Assembly: GCA_024138015.1 (NCBI GenBank) | Contig: JAMXBB010000004.1 | Coordinates: 8,751,394-8,815,393, forward strand | From: Lumnitzera littorea | Lineage: Eukaryota; Streptophyta; Magnoliopsida; Myrtales; Combretaceae | Reading direction: 5' to 3' | Length of the DNA stretch: 64,000 nt | Part shown: positions 11,341 to 26,379 of the stretch, piece by piece | Numbering within the stretch: the stretch's first letter is position 1 | Layout: every line of letters begins with the position of its first letter | Notes under the pieces: generated by a model | The model's database searches: none | The model's input: only the letters and a program-made list of their open reading frames with translations | Told to the model about the DNA's origin: nothing | Program-made: the position numbers and the translations under genes

Positions 11341-13861
11341 CCACTCTCTCTCGCCATCTTTTTCCTATCTTTCCTTATCTTTATCTCATGGAAAATTACG
11401 GAAAAAATGGTTCAAATGAAAATAATAATTGTCTTATCATATCTTAAAACCGAGTGGAGTCCAATGATTTTTATAGGCTCAATAATAATAGATAGATAAA
11501 AGAATTAATATTCTAGCACGTTATAATAAAATTACAATTTCAAGCAACTATAAATAAAAATATTGTCTGATTTAGTATGGATGGTAAATTCAAATATATA
11601 AAAAGATAAAAGGTTGAAGAGATAAAATTGAATTCAACCATAGTTTAATCGAAAGTAAATAAGAGTTAAACCGAATCATTTTTATGATTAAATGATATCA
11701 AATCGGATTAAACTATAGATATCAATCCAGATTTAATATTAATATTAGTAAGTATTACTTTATATCGAATTCATTTTGGTTGTTAGTGAGTGAGTTATAA
11801 TCCAGATAAATATTACTCCTATTGGAGCGGAAGGGGCCTGCAACAAGGGGACAGCATATTCAGGAGAATATAAAGGGCAATAAAAGAACAAAATATAATG
11901 AGAATCTAGCACAAGATCCACGTGCTTTCTGAAACCTAATATTTTAATCGACAATGAGATTGTTGGCCCAAAAAAGATTATCAACAATGAGATTTTGCAG
12001 ATGTGCAAATGATTTACAGATAGATTTACAGCTCACGGCTGTTTGATAAGGTAGTGTCGACGCGTGTTTTCATATCATACTAATTAAAACATACTTAAAT
12101 GTTCGATATACTTACTTTGAGATAATTTGAGTTTTTTTTTTTTTAATTCCATATTTAAAATTTTACATTATTAAATAATATACTCAATTCAATTTTAAAT
12201 AAGAGTCATTTACTGCAAAACTCATAGAGTTACGTCGTGGGGAGATAGTTGCACCCATAAATAATATATATACTACCATTGTTTATTGAAACATTCGGGG
12301 ATCCTACAGCAGTATCCGCAAGTCCTATGTGTGCCCCACAGCAAGAAGTGATACAACCCAAGAAGTGATTAAACTTGGACATGGACTCGGAAACCTCTTA
12401 TGTTTCGACCTATGAATGGGAGTAATTCTGAAACTTATATGTTGCATTTTATTCATAGGATGGAATATGGTTAAGCACATTTTTGGAATAAAAGTTATAT
12501 TTTATATGGAATATTCCTTTAATGAAGAAACTAAAAAAAAAAAAAGGAAAAAAAAAAAAGAATTCCTTATCTTATGGAATAAATATTGTTTGGGAAATAA
12601 ATATTTATAAACCAAATAAAAGAGTAGTTATTTCGCACGCAACACCAGTAAAAGAAACTCTCGTTTGTGACACTTCACACCTCAAAATAGAAGGGTATCT
12701 AATATTGCAAGCTGGTACTTACTGCTTCACTTGAAATTATATGTGAAAAAGGATTTAGTAGATTACATACAACCTATAAAAATATATATAGTATATAAAT
12801 ATTAATAAAATTCGTATATATAAGTTAATAATGGATAGTTATATGAAAATTCACTATCTATGTTATTACATGTCTAAGTATAATTGATAGTATATGTATT
12901 TACATATACTGTATATTATCCGTTAAGTTTTTTTTCATTGCACATGCCCCATGTGAAATGTTATGGTCAATTTAATGCTTATATGTCCTCTTTTTATATG
13001 CTACAACTAAGGATGGGAAAAAATTGACTAAACTCAACCAATCCTTAAACAGGACTAAATCAAACTAAAAATAAGTTTTCTTTTCATTTTGTAATTTGGT
13101 TTTGAAAAATCCAAATCAAACCAAACTGAAAAGTTTATGATTTATTTAAAATGATAAAATGAACCAAACCATGAAGCGAAACCAAACTATTTAAAAAAGA
13201 AAAAAAAAGTAATATTTTACTAGTAACTAAAAATTCTTTTCTTATAGCATAAAACTTAAGAGAATTTTTAATTTACATTTATTAAAATATGTGTTTATAT
13301 ATATTTTAAATTTTATTACCATAATTTATAAATTATATATATAAGTGAAGTCAAAATTTATACTATATGCTAGTTTTATGAATAAAATTGATTATTAATA
13401 AACATTTGAAATCTTAAGCATATGAATATTGATTTCAATAACAATTGATATGATATTAATATTTATTATTATTAAATGAATCTAGTATTGTTCATATGAG
13501 ATTATATTTCATGTAAATATACTTTTCTAAATCACAAAAAATGATTCAATCTATAAATTAAACGAAACAAATTCAAAGCTTCATAGTGTTAGAAAAAATT
13601 CTAATTCAAATTGTATGATTTGGAACAAAGTTATGAAAAAACCAAACAGTATTTTCCTAGTTTTAGTTTGTTTTCGTTCGAATGGAAAACTGAATTGCAC
13701 TATATATACTACTGGCTATGACATTATTAGTCACTAAGACCTTTATAAGCTAATTTAAACTTGAGCACCAAGCTAAACTGGTCTTGAATTGCCAGTTCAC
13801 AAGTTAATGACATGATAAATCGTAACCAATCTGTAAGTTAATGGTTCCGAACCAGTTCGTA
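11341..13861. other. AT-rich intergenic region without a supportable gene
   Basis: It contains A-rich runs near 12530-12560 and a stretch at 13013-13700 with many CCAAAC / GTTTGG blocks in both orientations, as in degenerate hAT-like MITEs, but without terminal repeats that I can define. No coding sequence was recognised. Confidence 0.55.
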
Positions 13862-13866
13862 GCTCT

Positions 13867-16800
13867 TGTCACACCTCGAAGTGGTAGAGTTGTAACAGCC
13901 CTCCCATGTAAACTATTTTAAGATAAAAGTTGACCTTACAATCGCTATTCTAGACTTGATCTACACAAGGCATCCACGATTAACCCGCTTTGAAGTAAAC
14001 AGTTTGTAATTTAAATAAATCATTTACCTAAAAAAATGAGAAAATATATATATACACTATAATTCAATTATTACAATTAAAGTTTACAATATTTCTCCGT
14101 AATATATTTTCTTGTTATTACATTATTCAGAAATGAAAAATTCTAAAGTAAAAGCTTAAACCTTAAAAATATGTGTTTATTCTTTAAATATTTTTCCTCA
14201 CTCCTAAGGATTCAATAATTGCTAGCTTCAGAGTAGTTGTATGCCGCTTCTTAGCCAGCACTTGCACGATGTCTATAGGGATGTGAACAACCACAACTCA
14301 GTAAATTAGGATGGAGGACTTAAAACTATATCATAAACACAACAAGATTTTCAATCAATTTATTAGGTGCAATGCATCTGCAAGAAAATGTCATCGTACG
14401 ACGTTATCCGACCCGTCGTGAGATTAGAGAAATTGCACCTGCTCTAATCCGAGTTGAAGAATTGCCATTAATGCAACAGCTCACGACTAAACCTAGGCTT
14501 GTGCAATGAAGACTTCGCTCCTCCTGCGACTACCTTCAAACCATTGACTTCACCTTCGCTGCGACCTCCTCACCTGTTACTTAGCTCGACTAAGGATAAA
14601 AAAGGGACCCTTTGCAATCTTACACTATCATTTTCGAAAGGGTTGATATTTAGCCGGAGAATCCTAGGTTTTCCTTAATGAGTTGCCATGCATGTCAAAT
14701 TATGATTATTGGTCGTATATTTGATTAAGTCCAGTTTAGGGTGATCAATCATTTCATACAAATCATACAATACATGCCAGAACAACAAACACATAATCAA
14801 GCATATGCACACATCCAACTATCTAACAAGCATAGCCAAATATAATCTTAAACCTCCAAAATATAGCATCGTATTAATCCCAACTTACCTCAACTCCTCG
14901 CTCACTCACACGAGGTTTGACTTGCTCAAGCCATCGCCGATCATCCTTATAACACAAACGTGGTTTCAGTTTTTCATATAATTATTATAGGTTCATTTTA
15001 TCCTATAACGCTTATTGTTATGTTTTGTTTAGGGTTTAATATGCCTAATTGTTTAGGTCTTAAGTCTTTTACAATTATTATAGGTTTGGGGTTAGGTTCG
15101 GGTTCGGTTTCTGTATCGATTTCTAAATTAGGTTCTAGTTCGATTTCTAAATTAGGTTCTAGTTCGATTTCTAAGTATTGTTTTATACTCAAACCCTAGA
15201 AATTCGTTTGAACTCATAATGTGAAATTAATCACATTACTTCCCGATCTCCTAAATACAATCATTACCCCTAGTCAGTATTTTATTTTACCCGGTACATT
15301 TAAATCCTTATTAGTGTACCAAATTTACTCCTGATGTGAGAAATTTTTATATTTTTCATATAATTATATAAATTCAAGTTTCCTATCAGATTTATCGTAT
15401 ATTTTTATTGTTAATATAATATCAATTTTTTTATTCTAATATTTTCTATTTATTATATTTCTAGTAATTGTGTATTATATACTATTACTTATTATGTACA
15501 TAATACACATCTAATAATTTTTATCACTCTAATTACTATCTCTCAACATCAATTATCATTTCAAAATGTCTAAATTTATCTTAAATCAGATTTTACTCCT
15601 AATTTCCCTGATTTACAAAATCAACTTAAAATTAACTATTTTTCCCTATTACTCATTTGTTACATAATTAACCTAATAATTACAACTAATACCTTAAATT
15701 CTACAAGTATCATACTTCATCAGATTTCAACATCCTAAAACATATAATTATTCACTAAATCAGTAATTAACCATTTAATTACTTTTTTAACCCTAAATTA
15801 CCCATTTTATGCCTCATTTTAAGGCCTAAAAATTATCCAAAAATTTCAAAAATTAATTTTTCAAAACAGGCTTCATAGCACTATTCTATATCATCTAAAT
15901 AGTCTAAACAAAAATTTTTGATTCAAAACTACAGTCCTAAGGTCATTTATTTCTAAACTGAAACATGCTCGGTTTTATACGATTTCTTAAGGATCATATA
16001 TTATGGGATATATTTTCATCAAAATAATATTTTTCCTAAAAACTACATACAAAAATATTTCAGAATAACAAAATTCATAATTTTCTAACAATATTTACTA
16101 TTTTTTACAAAATTACAGAAAATCTGACTGAAAATCGGACTCACCGGTCTAGGTGACTCCGGCCGCCATGGCCTTGTCGGCCGATTTTGGCACTGCCACC
16201 ACCATGTGGTGGTGGTGGCTGTCCACTCCTAGCTACTCGTCTGGTGTAGGTTCCTTTTAAAGGCCCTAATTGCACAGTTTTTTCTATTTTTTTTCTAATC
16301 CTAATTTTTCTCTCAATTTTCACCTCTCCCTAATTTTCTTTGATTTCTAACTGCCCAAATGAGCTTCTGAATTTTTCTTACTGTTTATAGAGCTTTAGGG
16401 AAATTATTGTGCATTAATAATGAGACAAGACAATTGCCTTATCTTTTCTTTTTGCCATTTTTTATTTGTTGCATTTTAATTGGTTGATTTTTTTTCTTCA
16501 ATATCAGATTGCCACGCCCCACTTTTGGACTTTTCCTCATTTTTCTATATTTTTTCTAATTTTTCCTTAATTAATTATGAATTTTCTTCAATTATTTCTT
16601 ATTATTTTAGTATATTGCGCGTATTTTAAGTAATTACGCGTATTTTTACATACATGTAAATTCATATATAGTACAAATAAATATTCCTAAATATTATTTA
16701 GATCATTTTATGATTTTTAGTATACATATAATTTATCTCTAGCGATTCGTTAATTATCGAAATGTATTTTACGCATTTTCAATAAATAAGGAGTTATATA

Positions 16801-16963
16801 TTTAAAATTTGGAATTTTTATAGTCTTTTATTTTATTGCTTATTTTCTTAAATTCAAACTTACGGGATCATTTTTACTAATATTTATAGCTTTACTTATA
16901 ATTTAGGCTTGATCGGATCTTTCAGCCAATCGAAACCTTGAGTGACGGGTTGTGGGACTTACA
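13867..16963 (-). mobile_element. 3.1-kb solo LTR, copy 2, with target-site duplication GCTCT
   Basis: The ends are TGTCACACC and GGACTTACA. The five bases before it (13862-13866) and after it (16964-16968) are both GCTCT, a perfect target-site duplication, so this is a solo LTR left by unequal or intra-element recombination. Length is 3097 bp. It aligns end to end with copies 1 and 3 but is more diverged. Many differences are C-to-T or G-to-A changes (for example TGTCACACCTCGAAGTGG against TGTCACGCCCTGAAGCGG), as expected of a long-methylated copy. The acceptor-like CAG of the other copies is CAA here, while the splice-donor-like GTGAGT (minus-strand GT at 16144) is kept. A small internal tandem repeat of a TTCGATTTCTAAATTAGG-like unit lies at about 15105-15175. 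Confidence 0.92.
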
Positions 16964-16968
16964 GCTCT

Positions 16969-18530
16969 TGAATCGGTATTTTGTTAATATTTAATTTTTT
17001 TTTATTAATTTCTTTTATATATATATATATTAATAATTTTTAATAATATGATCTCTTTTTTCTTTTTTTTTAAGTGTACTAATTCATTAATAATTTATAA
17101 TTTTTTTATTAATTTTCAACTTAATGCAATTCTAAATTTTTTATTTTTTTCTTATATTCAAATCCTTAATATTTGATAAGTTTTATATAAAAAACTTATA
17201 TTAACTGAAATTGAATTTTCTATCTATCCTTAATATATAATTAACTTTTGATTAGTTATTTATTATTAGTTCGATGATATTATTTTAAAAAAAATTATCA
17301 TTCACCATCGTAAATAAAATAATTTTAATATATAATAACTTATTGAATATTATCTAATTATTTTTTCTGACTTAAGAGCCTTTCTTTTTTCTATCTCTTT
17401 CCATTTTTTTTTTTCAAAAAGGTGAATTGGCTAGCCCGACTTGCTTGTTCAATGGGTGATTCAGCTCAATTATTATTGAGCCGGATCAATTTACAGTTTA
17501 AAATCGATTATTATCTGGATCCAAGTTAATTGAATGAACGAGTGCCGTGTCTGATAGGGAAAAAACACTACTAGTCAAAATGTATAGCTGGATGAGCGGT
17601 GTAAGAAACCTCGCCGTAGAAACCTGACAATATCTGCCTTTTGCTTCATCTTTCAAACATAAATAAGTAAAATAATAAAAAGGAGGAAGTTTTTCCTCAC
17701 TAGAACGACTTCTTGAATTGGATGTTCAAAACATGAATATAACATTAAAGAGTAGTTCATACTTTCGTAATAAACATTTTTCATTTGAGCAGAAACAAGT
17801 GCCAAGAGACACATGACCTACATAGTACAAATGGGGATATTTATGATTCGGTCAGTTTGGTCTAGGATAATAGTACTTAAAACTATTTAATTCCGGATCG
17901 AATTGTTTTTAATGATTTAAAATTTTATACTGAACTGTTATAATTGCGAACTTCGGATTGACTCAGCTTAAATTGCTTCCACAACTACCGAGTTGTTCTT
18001 ATCACATTTCAAAATATACAATATAGTTCTATCACCATATTTTCATATAGGATTTCAATTCAAAAAAATCAATCGTTGGATTATAACCACATATATAGAT
18101 ATCAAAATAAAAATGTTATTGAAATAATTTCTCTCGGATAAGTTTAATTTGCTACTAAAAATTATCTTTTTAAGTTTTCCACTAGATTATCAATATTACA
18201 TTAAAAGCAAGTTAAACTAAAATATAGTAATATACTAAAACGTGCTTTGTTGCTCCTTATTACTGAATGCTAAAAATAAGAAGGTTTTAGTTGCCATGAA
18301 AACATTATAAAATAAAGTTTTAAGTTCACAAATAAAAAAAAAATTATAGTTTAAAGTTTAAACAATTTATGAAAAACATTCTTATATTTCATTCAATTTT
18401 TAAACTTCTTCCAACTTGCGTGTCCCTTCAAGTTTACTCCCTACTTCACTTCAAATATTCAAACACATTGTGCAAATAAGAATAGAGAGGAAAAACAAAT
18501 AAATTATGCATATATTACTCCATCATACAA
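16969..18530. other. AT-rich intergenic region
   Basis: It consists of long T and TA runs around 16990-17130, then a mixed stretch at 17410-17660 with no recognisable coding content. No promoter or RNA gene is evident. Confidence 0.6.
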
Positions 18531-18991
18531 ATCTATAACACATATGAAAGATTATGTACTAGCTAATTGAAAATAATAAAACTACTTAGTGCAAGTTAAA
18601 TGGTTTAAAGTACTTGAACTTAATCAACTATGAAATGTTTAAACTTTTTATGAATCGAACCATCTACCAAATCAAATAAAAAACAAAATACATTTTATAA
18701 TTTGATACAGTTCAGCTCAGTTGTTTATTCCAATCGGTTGTATTAGGTAGTTTAGTGCAAAATCTATAACACATATGAAAGTTTTTCTATTAGCTAATTG
18801 AAAATAATAAAGCCGTTTAGCTCAAGTTAAAAGGTTTAAAGTGCTTCAACTTAACGAAATACAAATTGTTTAGATTTTTTTATGAACCGAACCGTCTACT
18901 AAATCCAATAATAAACAAAATACATTTTATAATTTGATACAGTTCAGCTCAGTTGTTTATTCCAGTCGGCTGTATTAGGTGGGTTAGTGCA
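18531..18991. repeat. Tandem duplication, unit 231 bp
   Basis: The unit starting ATCTATAACACATATGAAAG at 18531 restarts at 18762, and both copies run through GATACAGTTCAGCTCAGTTG to TTAGTGCAAA. Identity is high by eye (about 90%), with small substitutions and few indels. No coding sequence lies within it. Confidence 0.9.
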
Positions 18992-21900
18992 AAATAATTC
19001 AAACTTCAAACGACTTCTTCTTTTTCATCCTAGACATGCATGACCACTTGAGTCGAGGTGATTGACTCTTGACGATGAAGCCAAGCCCGCCCATGGTGGG
19101 CCTGTGGAGTCTGTCGAGCTTAAGCAAGCATGGTTGTTCATCGTTTCCTTTTTTTTTTTTTTCTTTCTTTCCCCCACCCCTTTAAACATGGGGTTATTTA
19201 GTAATTTGAAATTGCCAATCTTTTTTCAATTTATAATGGCATGAAAAACCATTTAGAATCTTAAAATAGAATTCCTAAACATCTGCATGAAAGTGATCAA
19301 CTTTTATTTTTATCTCTGAAGTTTAAAAAATTTCATCCTCCACCATTATATAAAAACAACAAAAGACATACTAGAAAGATATAAATTTTTTCAACTTTAG
19401 AACATTTGTCTTCATTCTCTCTCTCTCTCTCTTTTTTTTTTTTTTAATTTATGGACTCGATTTTTAAAGAATGAGCCAAAATAAAACCCCCATACCTCTC
19501 TCTGTTGCAAGTGCCATTAAAAGTCAGGTTTTTAAAGTAAGAACAGTAATAATATAGCTCCTAAGTCCTTACAAAATTTGAAGAACATGGGTCTTTCCAT
19601 TTTTCATCTCAAGACCCTTTTTCTATATTTTAAGACCTAACTTTGATGTACCATAACAAAGAGCACGAAGACCCTATTTTGTCTCGCTTTCTAAGATCCA
19701 TTTTTGACCCATTTTTCAAAACTTTAGTTCTTAAGTAAAAGTTTTAAATGAAAAAAAAAAAAGAGGAAAATTTTTGTTCTTTTAATACATTTTCCCCATA
19801 AAAAGACCGTACTATAATGCTTTAGATAAGAAATGTGGATGAGATAATACATAGGACATACGTTTGCCAAAAACTTAAGCATAAATCATGATTTTAAGCA
19901 CCAAAATATAGTTCATATTTTTATAATTTTCCCTTTTAATAGATTTGCTAATTGTGTTGAATGACCCCATCACTGATAATTTCAAATATCAATATCTTTA
20001 CTTATTCAACAAATGATGTTAAGAAATAGTTATTTATGAGACACAAATGCTCCGACTCGTAGTTAGATTATTTGAAAACTTATTATATTTTGAAAACTAT
20101 TTACTTCAATTGAACTATATTTATAATTCATTCCATATATTATTTTGATTTTTAATATGAAATATAACAAGCTAAATAAAATTGAATACACATCTTTTTC
20201 GTGTTATTACCACATTTTGATTTTTCTTTTTTTAAGACTGAATTGACAGAAGAAGAGCAAGCAATAACATGGGATTTGATTAATTAGGAGAGCATGAAAC
20301 AAGACACGAGGTTTGGTTAGGAATCTTCGAAGTAGCTTCTTCTGGTCCCAACATACATTGTCCTTTTTACCCCTCGGACTTTCCAGGAATCTTCTTCCCA
20401 ACCACAAAGTAAATTGGACCCACGTGCAATCAAGTCGTAAATATTCGTACAAGAATAAAGTGTTAAATAAACTCCAAAAAAGAATTAAAAAATCGCCAAA
20501 TTATACAGCAGCACAAATATGACCCAATTTCCCCGCATAATAGATTGTTTATCTGTTTACAGCAGATTTTATATAAAAATAAATATATTTATAGATGTCG
20601 TATCCAACCTACGAAAGTCCAAAACATTATAATGAATTATTATAAGCATATTAGAAATTGGTATGTACCCAAAATAAAAGGAATCTCTAACAAATATGAT
20701 GCAAAGTCCAAATTTTTTAGCGTTATCGGCCTAATCCAAGAATTGATACGAATATATGAAAAAATTAAGAGTCAGGAGATTTAACTAAGTTTGATTGGGT
20801 ATCAAGCCAAGATTTGAGCAAACTAATTCTATGGTTGGATTAGATCTAACCAAATTAAATTGTATGGTTAATCTGAATTTAATATTATTGTGTTTTTTTT
20901 TATATATAGATTTAAAAACTTCAAGAACTATGGAAAAAAAGGATATGTACTTTTAAAGAGGAAAGTAATTAACTTTAAAAACTAAATCAATTTATACGGA
21001 GTATTGATTTGCTAAAGATTTTTTGCAGTACATTCACTTTATAAAGGATTTTTTTTTTTTTTATGATATCATTCTTTTTTTTTTTTACAAGACTGATATC
21101 ACTATCTTTTTCATCTTTAATTTGATCTTTATTAAATTCAAATCCTTAAATAATCTATAAATTCAACAATTTAAATTTAAAACATGAAAATGAATAGTGT
21201 GATGATCAAATAAAAAAATGAAACGTAAAATCATCCAATTATAATATAAAATAGAGAAAGGTACGTCCAAACGAAAAAGGCATGAAAAGATTATCTCTCT
21301 TTTTTTCAATTCTAAACAGCTGTGAGTGCAGCATGACTGATAATATTTAATATTCAATTCCACTTGAGGGAAAAAAAATAATTGCTTAATATAGCAGCCT
21401 CTTCCATCATTTGCTGAATCAAATCCTGATAAGGCAAAACTCAATACAAAAAATAATTATTTCTTTATGGGATTTGATGAAATTATTGGTTCTAGGAAAT
21501 ATATTTTTATTGGGTTGGCCCCAAAGTGCTTGTCAAGAAAATATAAAAATAGTCCAAGTATCATTTGTTCCTTACTTATCAACTTATTAAAATTATAAAT
21601 TCTCATCTTAATTATTAGGTATATACATATAAGATGACAAATAAATTTGCTTTATACATTATTTACTGAATGCCCCTAAAATTCCGGACCAATTTGATTA
21701 GAATGTGGTAAACTTTTATGTAGAAGGGTAGAAAAATAAATTTTAGAATAAATGTTTCTTTAAAAATGTCTGATAAAATCGGAACAATATTGAAAACAAA
21801 AATCTTTAATAAATAGTACACAAAGACTAACACATAATTTAAATTAAAAAATAACATATAAATATCGATAAAATTTTAACTTTTAAAAATATAAATAATA

Positions 21901-24900
21901 TTTTTTAAAAAATTAAATATTATTAATAATATTTACATACTATTTAACGAACTTAAACTTTTGCGCCCATCAATCAGTGCATGTTTGGTCAATTAGGGTC
22001 AGGCCTAATGGCGTATCACTTATCAGTTATCAGGCTAGGTCCCTTCGTCAATAAATTGTGTTTCTTTTTATTCAAGACTTTGACCCATTACAGAGGTTTT
22101 CCTCATGGATGAGGCTCCATTTTGCACAATTACGTAAAAGGCATCCTGTTTTGGCATGGTAGCCCTAACTAGAGATATCAATTAGTCGTACTATATTTTG
22201 TTCAAGTTCGACTTTAAACTTTGAAACTCAATTGGATGTGATATATTTTGAAGCTCACCTTCAAATCAGCTCATTTAAACTTTTTTACATAAAATTATAT
22301 ATTTTTCAATTTATTTAGATAGAATGGCTCTTATAAAGAATTTTCGTGGTATAGTAACTTAAAAGTAATCATGTGATATTACCTTTTAAATTTAGTAAAT
22401 CATCTCAATTCATAGTAAATTATGTCCATTAAATAGTAAAAATGAAACTACTAATAACAACAAAAATTAGATTATTGATAATTTTTTATAAAAATTATCA
22501 ATAAATTTCATAAAATTATGATAACTGTTTTTATTATGAACGGGTATTAATTTTCCTCTATCATATTGAATCAATCTTTTCCGAAGTTGATAAAATATTT
22601 GTGTATTTCAAATTTCTAACTTGAGTTCAATTCCAATAAAGCTCGATTCACTTCTAAAAAATACCGAATTAAACTTCAACAACTTGTGAGTAGAACACAT
22701 GGTACTCTTCCTCACAGATGATTGCTAGGAAAAATCACATGGGTAACAGTTAATAAAAGGAAGATCAGAACCCTATACCTAAGATGCAATCTCTAAAAGA
22801 TTATAAGATAATCATTTCTTATGCAGACATGTGATACTATTTAAATAAACAGATAAAGCCACATATTCTTTATCAAGTGTAGAATATTATTATTCAAACA
22901 CGTTTATATCTTGGATGTATAAAATACAACCATCATGCATGGATCTACGAAAAATTAGTTTATTCTCTATCTAATTTATTAGTTAGAATATTTTATTGAC
23001 AAGTTAAGCACAACAAAACTTGATTTATTTCACTTTTTAATTGCATCTTGATGTATATTACTAGGAAATGGATCGGACGTAAGCCTATTTGTGAATTTAT
23101 TTGCACATTCCCATGAAAGCTTGTATCATTAATCAAGTTATTAATTTGAATCATTTAAGCAATCCAAGTTAGGATATATTTTAAAGGGAAACTATTACAA
23201 ATATTATCTAAATTATGGTCAAAAATTCAATTTACTACCCGAATTTTTAAATTATCAAACTTGGTATATAATTAAATTTTTTTTGTATTATCATTACTAC
23301 TTATAGTTTAAATATACAATACGTGTCTCACTTTAATTGGTAATTAAGCTAAACAGGTAATAACGATAATATGAAAAATTTTAATTATATATCAAATTTG
23401 ATAAATTAAAAATTTATATAATAAATTTTACTTTCAACTAAATCTTAAATAGTGACGGCAACATTATCCCTATCCGAAATGTTTTTATTTCTCTAGGTTT
23501 TCAGCCAACTCTTAGGACCGACTCTTCTGACAACGGTCAATGAGAGTGTGAGCTGCACTTACCGACCATATTGGATTATAAGTGCAGATTTCTAGCCCTA
23601 CAGTACATCCACTCAATTGGTCAAGTAGATTTCAGTCCCATGTGACATTTTTCACAGGACACGTGCAATTTTTATGGATGAAAACGTCCGTTTATCTTAT
23701 CTTCTTCCGTGAAATCCAAAACGGGATTTACTACTACTGGTGGCTATGTATTTATTGATGCATTTCATACTTTGGTGGTACCTCATGTGTCGTGTTGCTT
23801 ATTAAGTTGACGTAAGGTGATGTTGCGTACAATTATATCAGATATAAATAAATCGAATTAAATACAAATAGGAATATCCTTTTAATTTAGTGCTATAAAT
23901 ATTCAACTTTTAATACGATATATCGGAATCCATTCTTCCTTTTTCTAAAATTGTACCATGTGTGGTAGTTGATGAGAAGAAAATTAATAAAACGATGTAA
24001 ATTATAACCTAACCTCACTTAAAAGAGAAGTTACTAAATAAGAGTAAATGAGTTTACAAATCCTACTCTATCAAATAAGCTCTTAGCAAGTATTAAGGGT
24101 TTTATAGTAGATTTTAGATAATAATTTTACAGAATTTGCTTTATAGGGTGTACAAGTATATAAGGCATAAATTCCAAGATATCTTATACTAATTCTATAA
24201 TAATAATTAAATAACATTAATAAATAAAAACTAATATCATTGCATTGTTTTTTCTCATCCTTAAAAAGGTAAACAAAAAAGCCAAGCCTATAATAAAACC
24301 TTAAAGCAAATGTTGTCTTTTCCTTATCAATTCCTTTTCTTTTTACTATTATTCATTCTTTAATCTCCTTCTTCCTTTATTGCTAAGACTAACTTTAGTG
24401 TAACAAAGTCATAAAATATCTCAATTCTTATCTTATTGCATCACTAAAACAAGTATGCTCTTTTAACTTCTTGTACAATATATTACGAAATAATTTATTT
24501 ATACTATAAAACCTAATTTCTTCCTATTGGTGGTTATTACGTATAATCTTTGTATTTATTATCTCTATTCTATGCTTTCGGTAAAATACTCGTTTAACTA
24601 AGCTTGTGGTGTGCATTATTATATTTATTATATAACAACTATCACAATGATGTTATTTTGTTCCATCATAGAGAATGACTCTAACTTCGATCAAAGAATA
24701 TGTTTGCATTTGGGTAGAATCAATATAATAAATTTCTTATAGGTTCGGTTCTATATCCTTTGTATAATAATCTTATGTTTTAATAAAAAGTTTATTTCGA
24801 TTATTTGAAAAGAAAAAGAAAAAGAAATTTAATCATTATCTAGTTAAGTACTTGAACAATCTCAATTGTAAAAATATTCTCTATTTTGCCTACCAAAATT

Positions 24901-26040
24901 TTATATATCTCGATTTAAAATGTGTTTCAAGTCTAGAAACCTTTTAAATTATTACCAGCTAGTCTAGCAATAGTGAGATGACTAGTTTGATATTGGTTAT
25001 GCATTCAACACAATGTATCAAAGGAAAATTAAATGAAAAAAAAAATTCTACAAAGTACCTTTTATCATGTAGAATCTAAGGGTGTAGGGTACAATTTGAA
25101 TCTAGGGTATCGTAAGGTAAGTTCCCATTCTAAAATTTTAGGAGCCAGCACCTATAGGATGGAGTACCAATAAGGTCTCATAACCTATACACCCTATACT
25201 CGCTTAACCCTATTACTACTTTAGATTAAACTCAACTTCACTAAGTTGACCTAGGTTGACTATTTAGAAAAATTTTATATTCCTTCAAACAAAATTTATA
25301 TTAAATCTCAAACTTAATATTACATGTCATATACTTATGCTTGAGTTAAGTTCAATTAAGCTGGTAAGCTCATTGAGTCAAACAAATTCAAGCTTGAATT
25401 TGGTTTGATAAAATACTCAAAGACCCTAAGTTATTAAGTTTGAATTCAAGTTTAAGATTGGATTTAACTTTAACCTAATTCAACATAAGTAAATGTCAAA
25501 CTGAGTTAAAATTACTTACAAGTCAACTTATTGATTTTCACTTTCAGCTTTACGATGATGTTAAATAACTTATAGAGAATACCAAAATGATTTGATATTT
25601 GTTAAGGCATTATTAAAGCAATTACTATTATACTTATTAATGATTTTATCTTTTTAAGTGTATTATGAAAAATCCATAACAATCAAAGTCATAGTACAAT
25701 ACAATTTTTCTTTAATTTTAATTTTACAAATTATGGATTGTTCAAAAAGATTATAATTTTCAATAGGAAAAAATCAACAAGATAGAAGTGAGTTTTTATT
25801 GATACCTTAGAAAACAAAAAGGTAAAATGATGGAAATATAATAATTATTAAAAGCCATAAAGCTTTAAAAAATGTGTTCTTAACCTCATTATATTATGTT
25901 GCTATTGGATAAAATAATAAAAAATACTACAAAGTCATTTTTATTATTGTTAAAGGTCGAGAGAATTATTTTTATTGCAAAAACTTTTATAGTCTTGCCA
26001 ACTAAAATAACTAAATTAGCCCAATCCTTGTCTCAATCGT
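18992..26040. other. Intergenic region without a supportable gene
   Basis: It is AT-rich with scattered higher-complexity patches at 20240-20440 (with a CCACGTGC G-box-like site near 20421), 21960-22200 and 23500-23780 (with ACACGTGC near 23658). Open frames are short, lack family motifs and overlap on both strands. A stretch at 25080-25200 carries AGGGTGTAGGG and, inverted, TACACCCTATAC, resembling a degraded small hAT-type repeat. Confidence 0.5.
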
Positions 26041-26043
26041 TAA

Positions 26044-26379
26044 TAAGTGTTAAAGGTGTGCAAATAGTCTTTCACCCATGGGTTAGCTTGTTAACTCGCT
26101 TAAAAAGCAAGTTAAGGTTGAGTATTTTTTGCTTATTTAAAAAGTATGTTAAAGGAACTTGATTCATTTAACCCGTAAGTTAAAATGAGCCAATTCAGGT
26201 TAATTCGTTTAACCCACTTACACCTTTGACCTACAAACCAACCTGTTTAATGCACTTAAAAAGTAGGTTAGGGCTAAATGTTTTTTGCCCATTTAAAAAA
26301 TGACCTAAATGAGCTTAGCCATTCTACCCACGCGCAAAAATGGGTCAAGCCAAATGGGCTTATTTAACCTACTTACATA
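26044..26379. repeat. Degenerate hAT-like repeat
   Basis: It contains AAAGGTGTGCAAAT near 26052 and, inverted, ACTTACACCTTT ending at 26227. Internal pieces such as TTAAAAAGYARGTTAGG and TTTGCYYATTTAAAAA repeat at about 26095-26145 and 26245-26305. The GGTGTGCAAA start resembles plant hAT termini. No clear 8-bp target duplication is left, so the borders are approximate. Confidence 0.4.
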
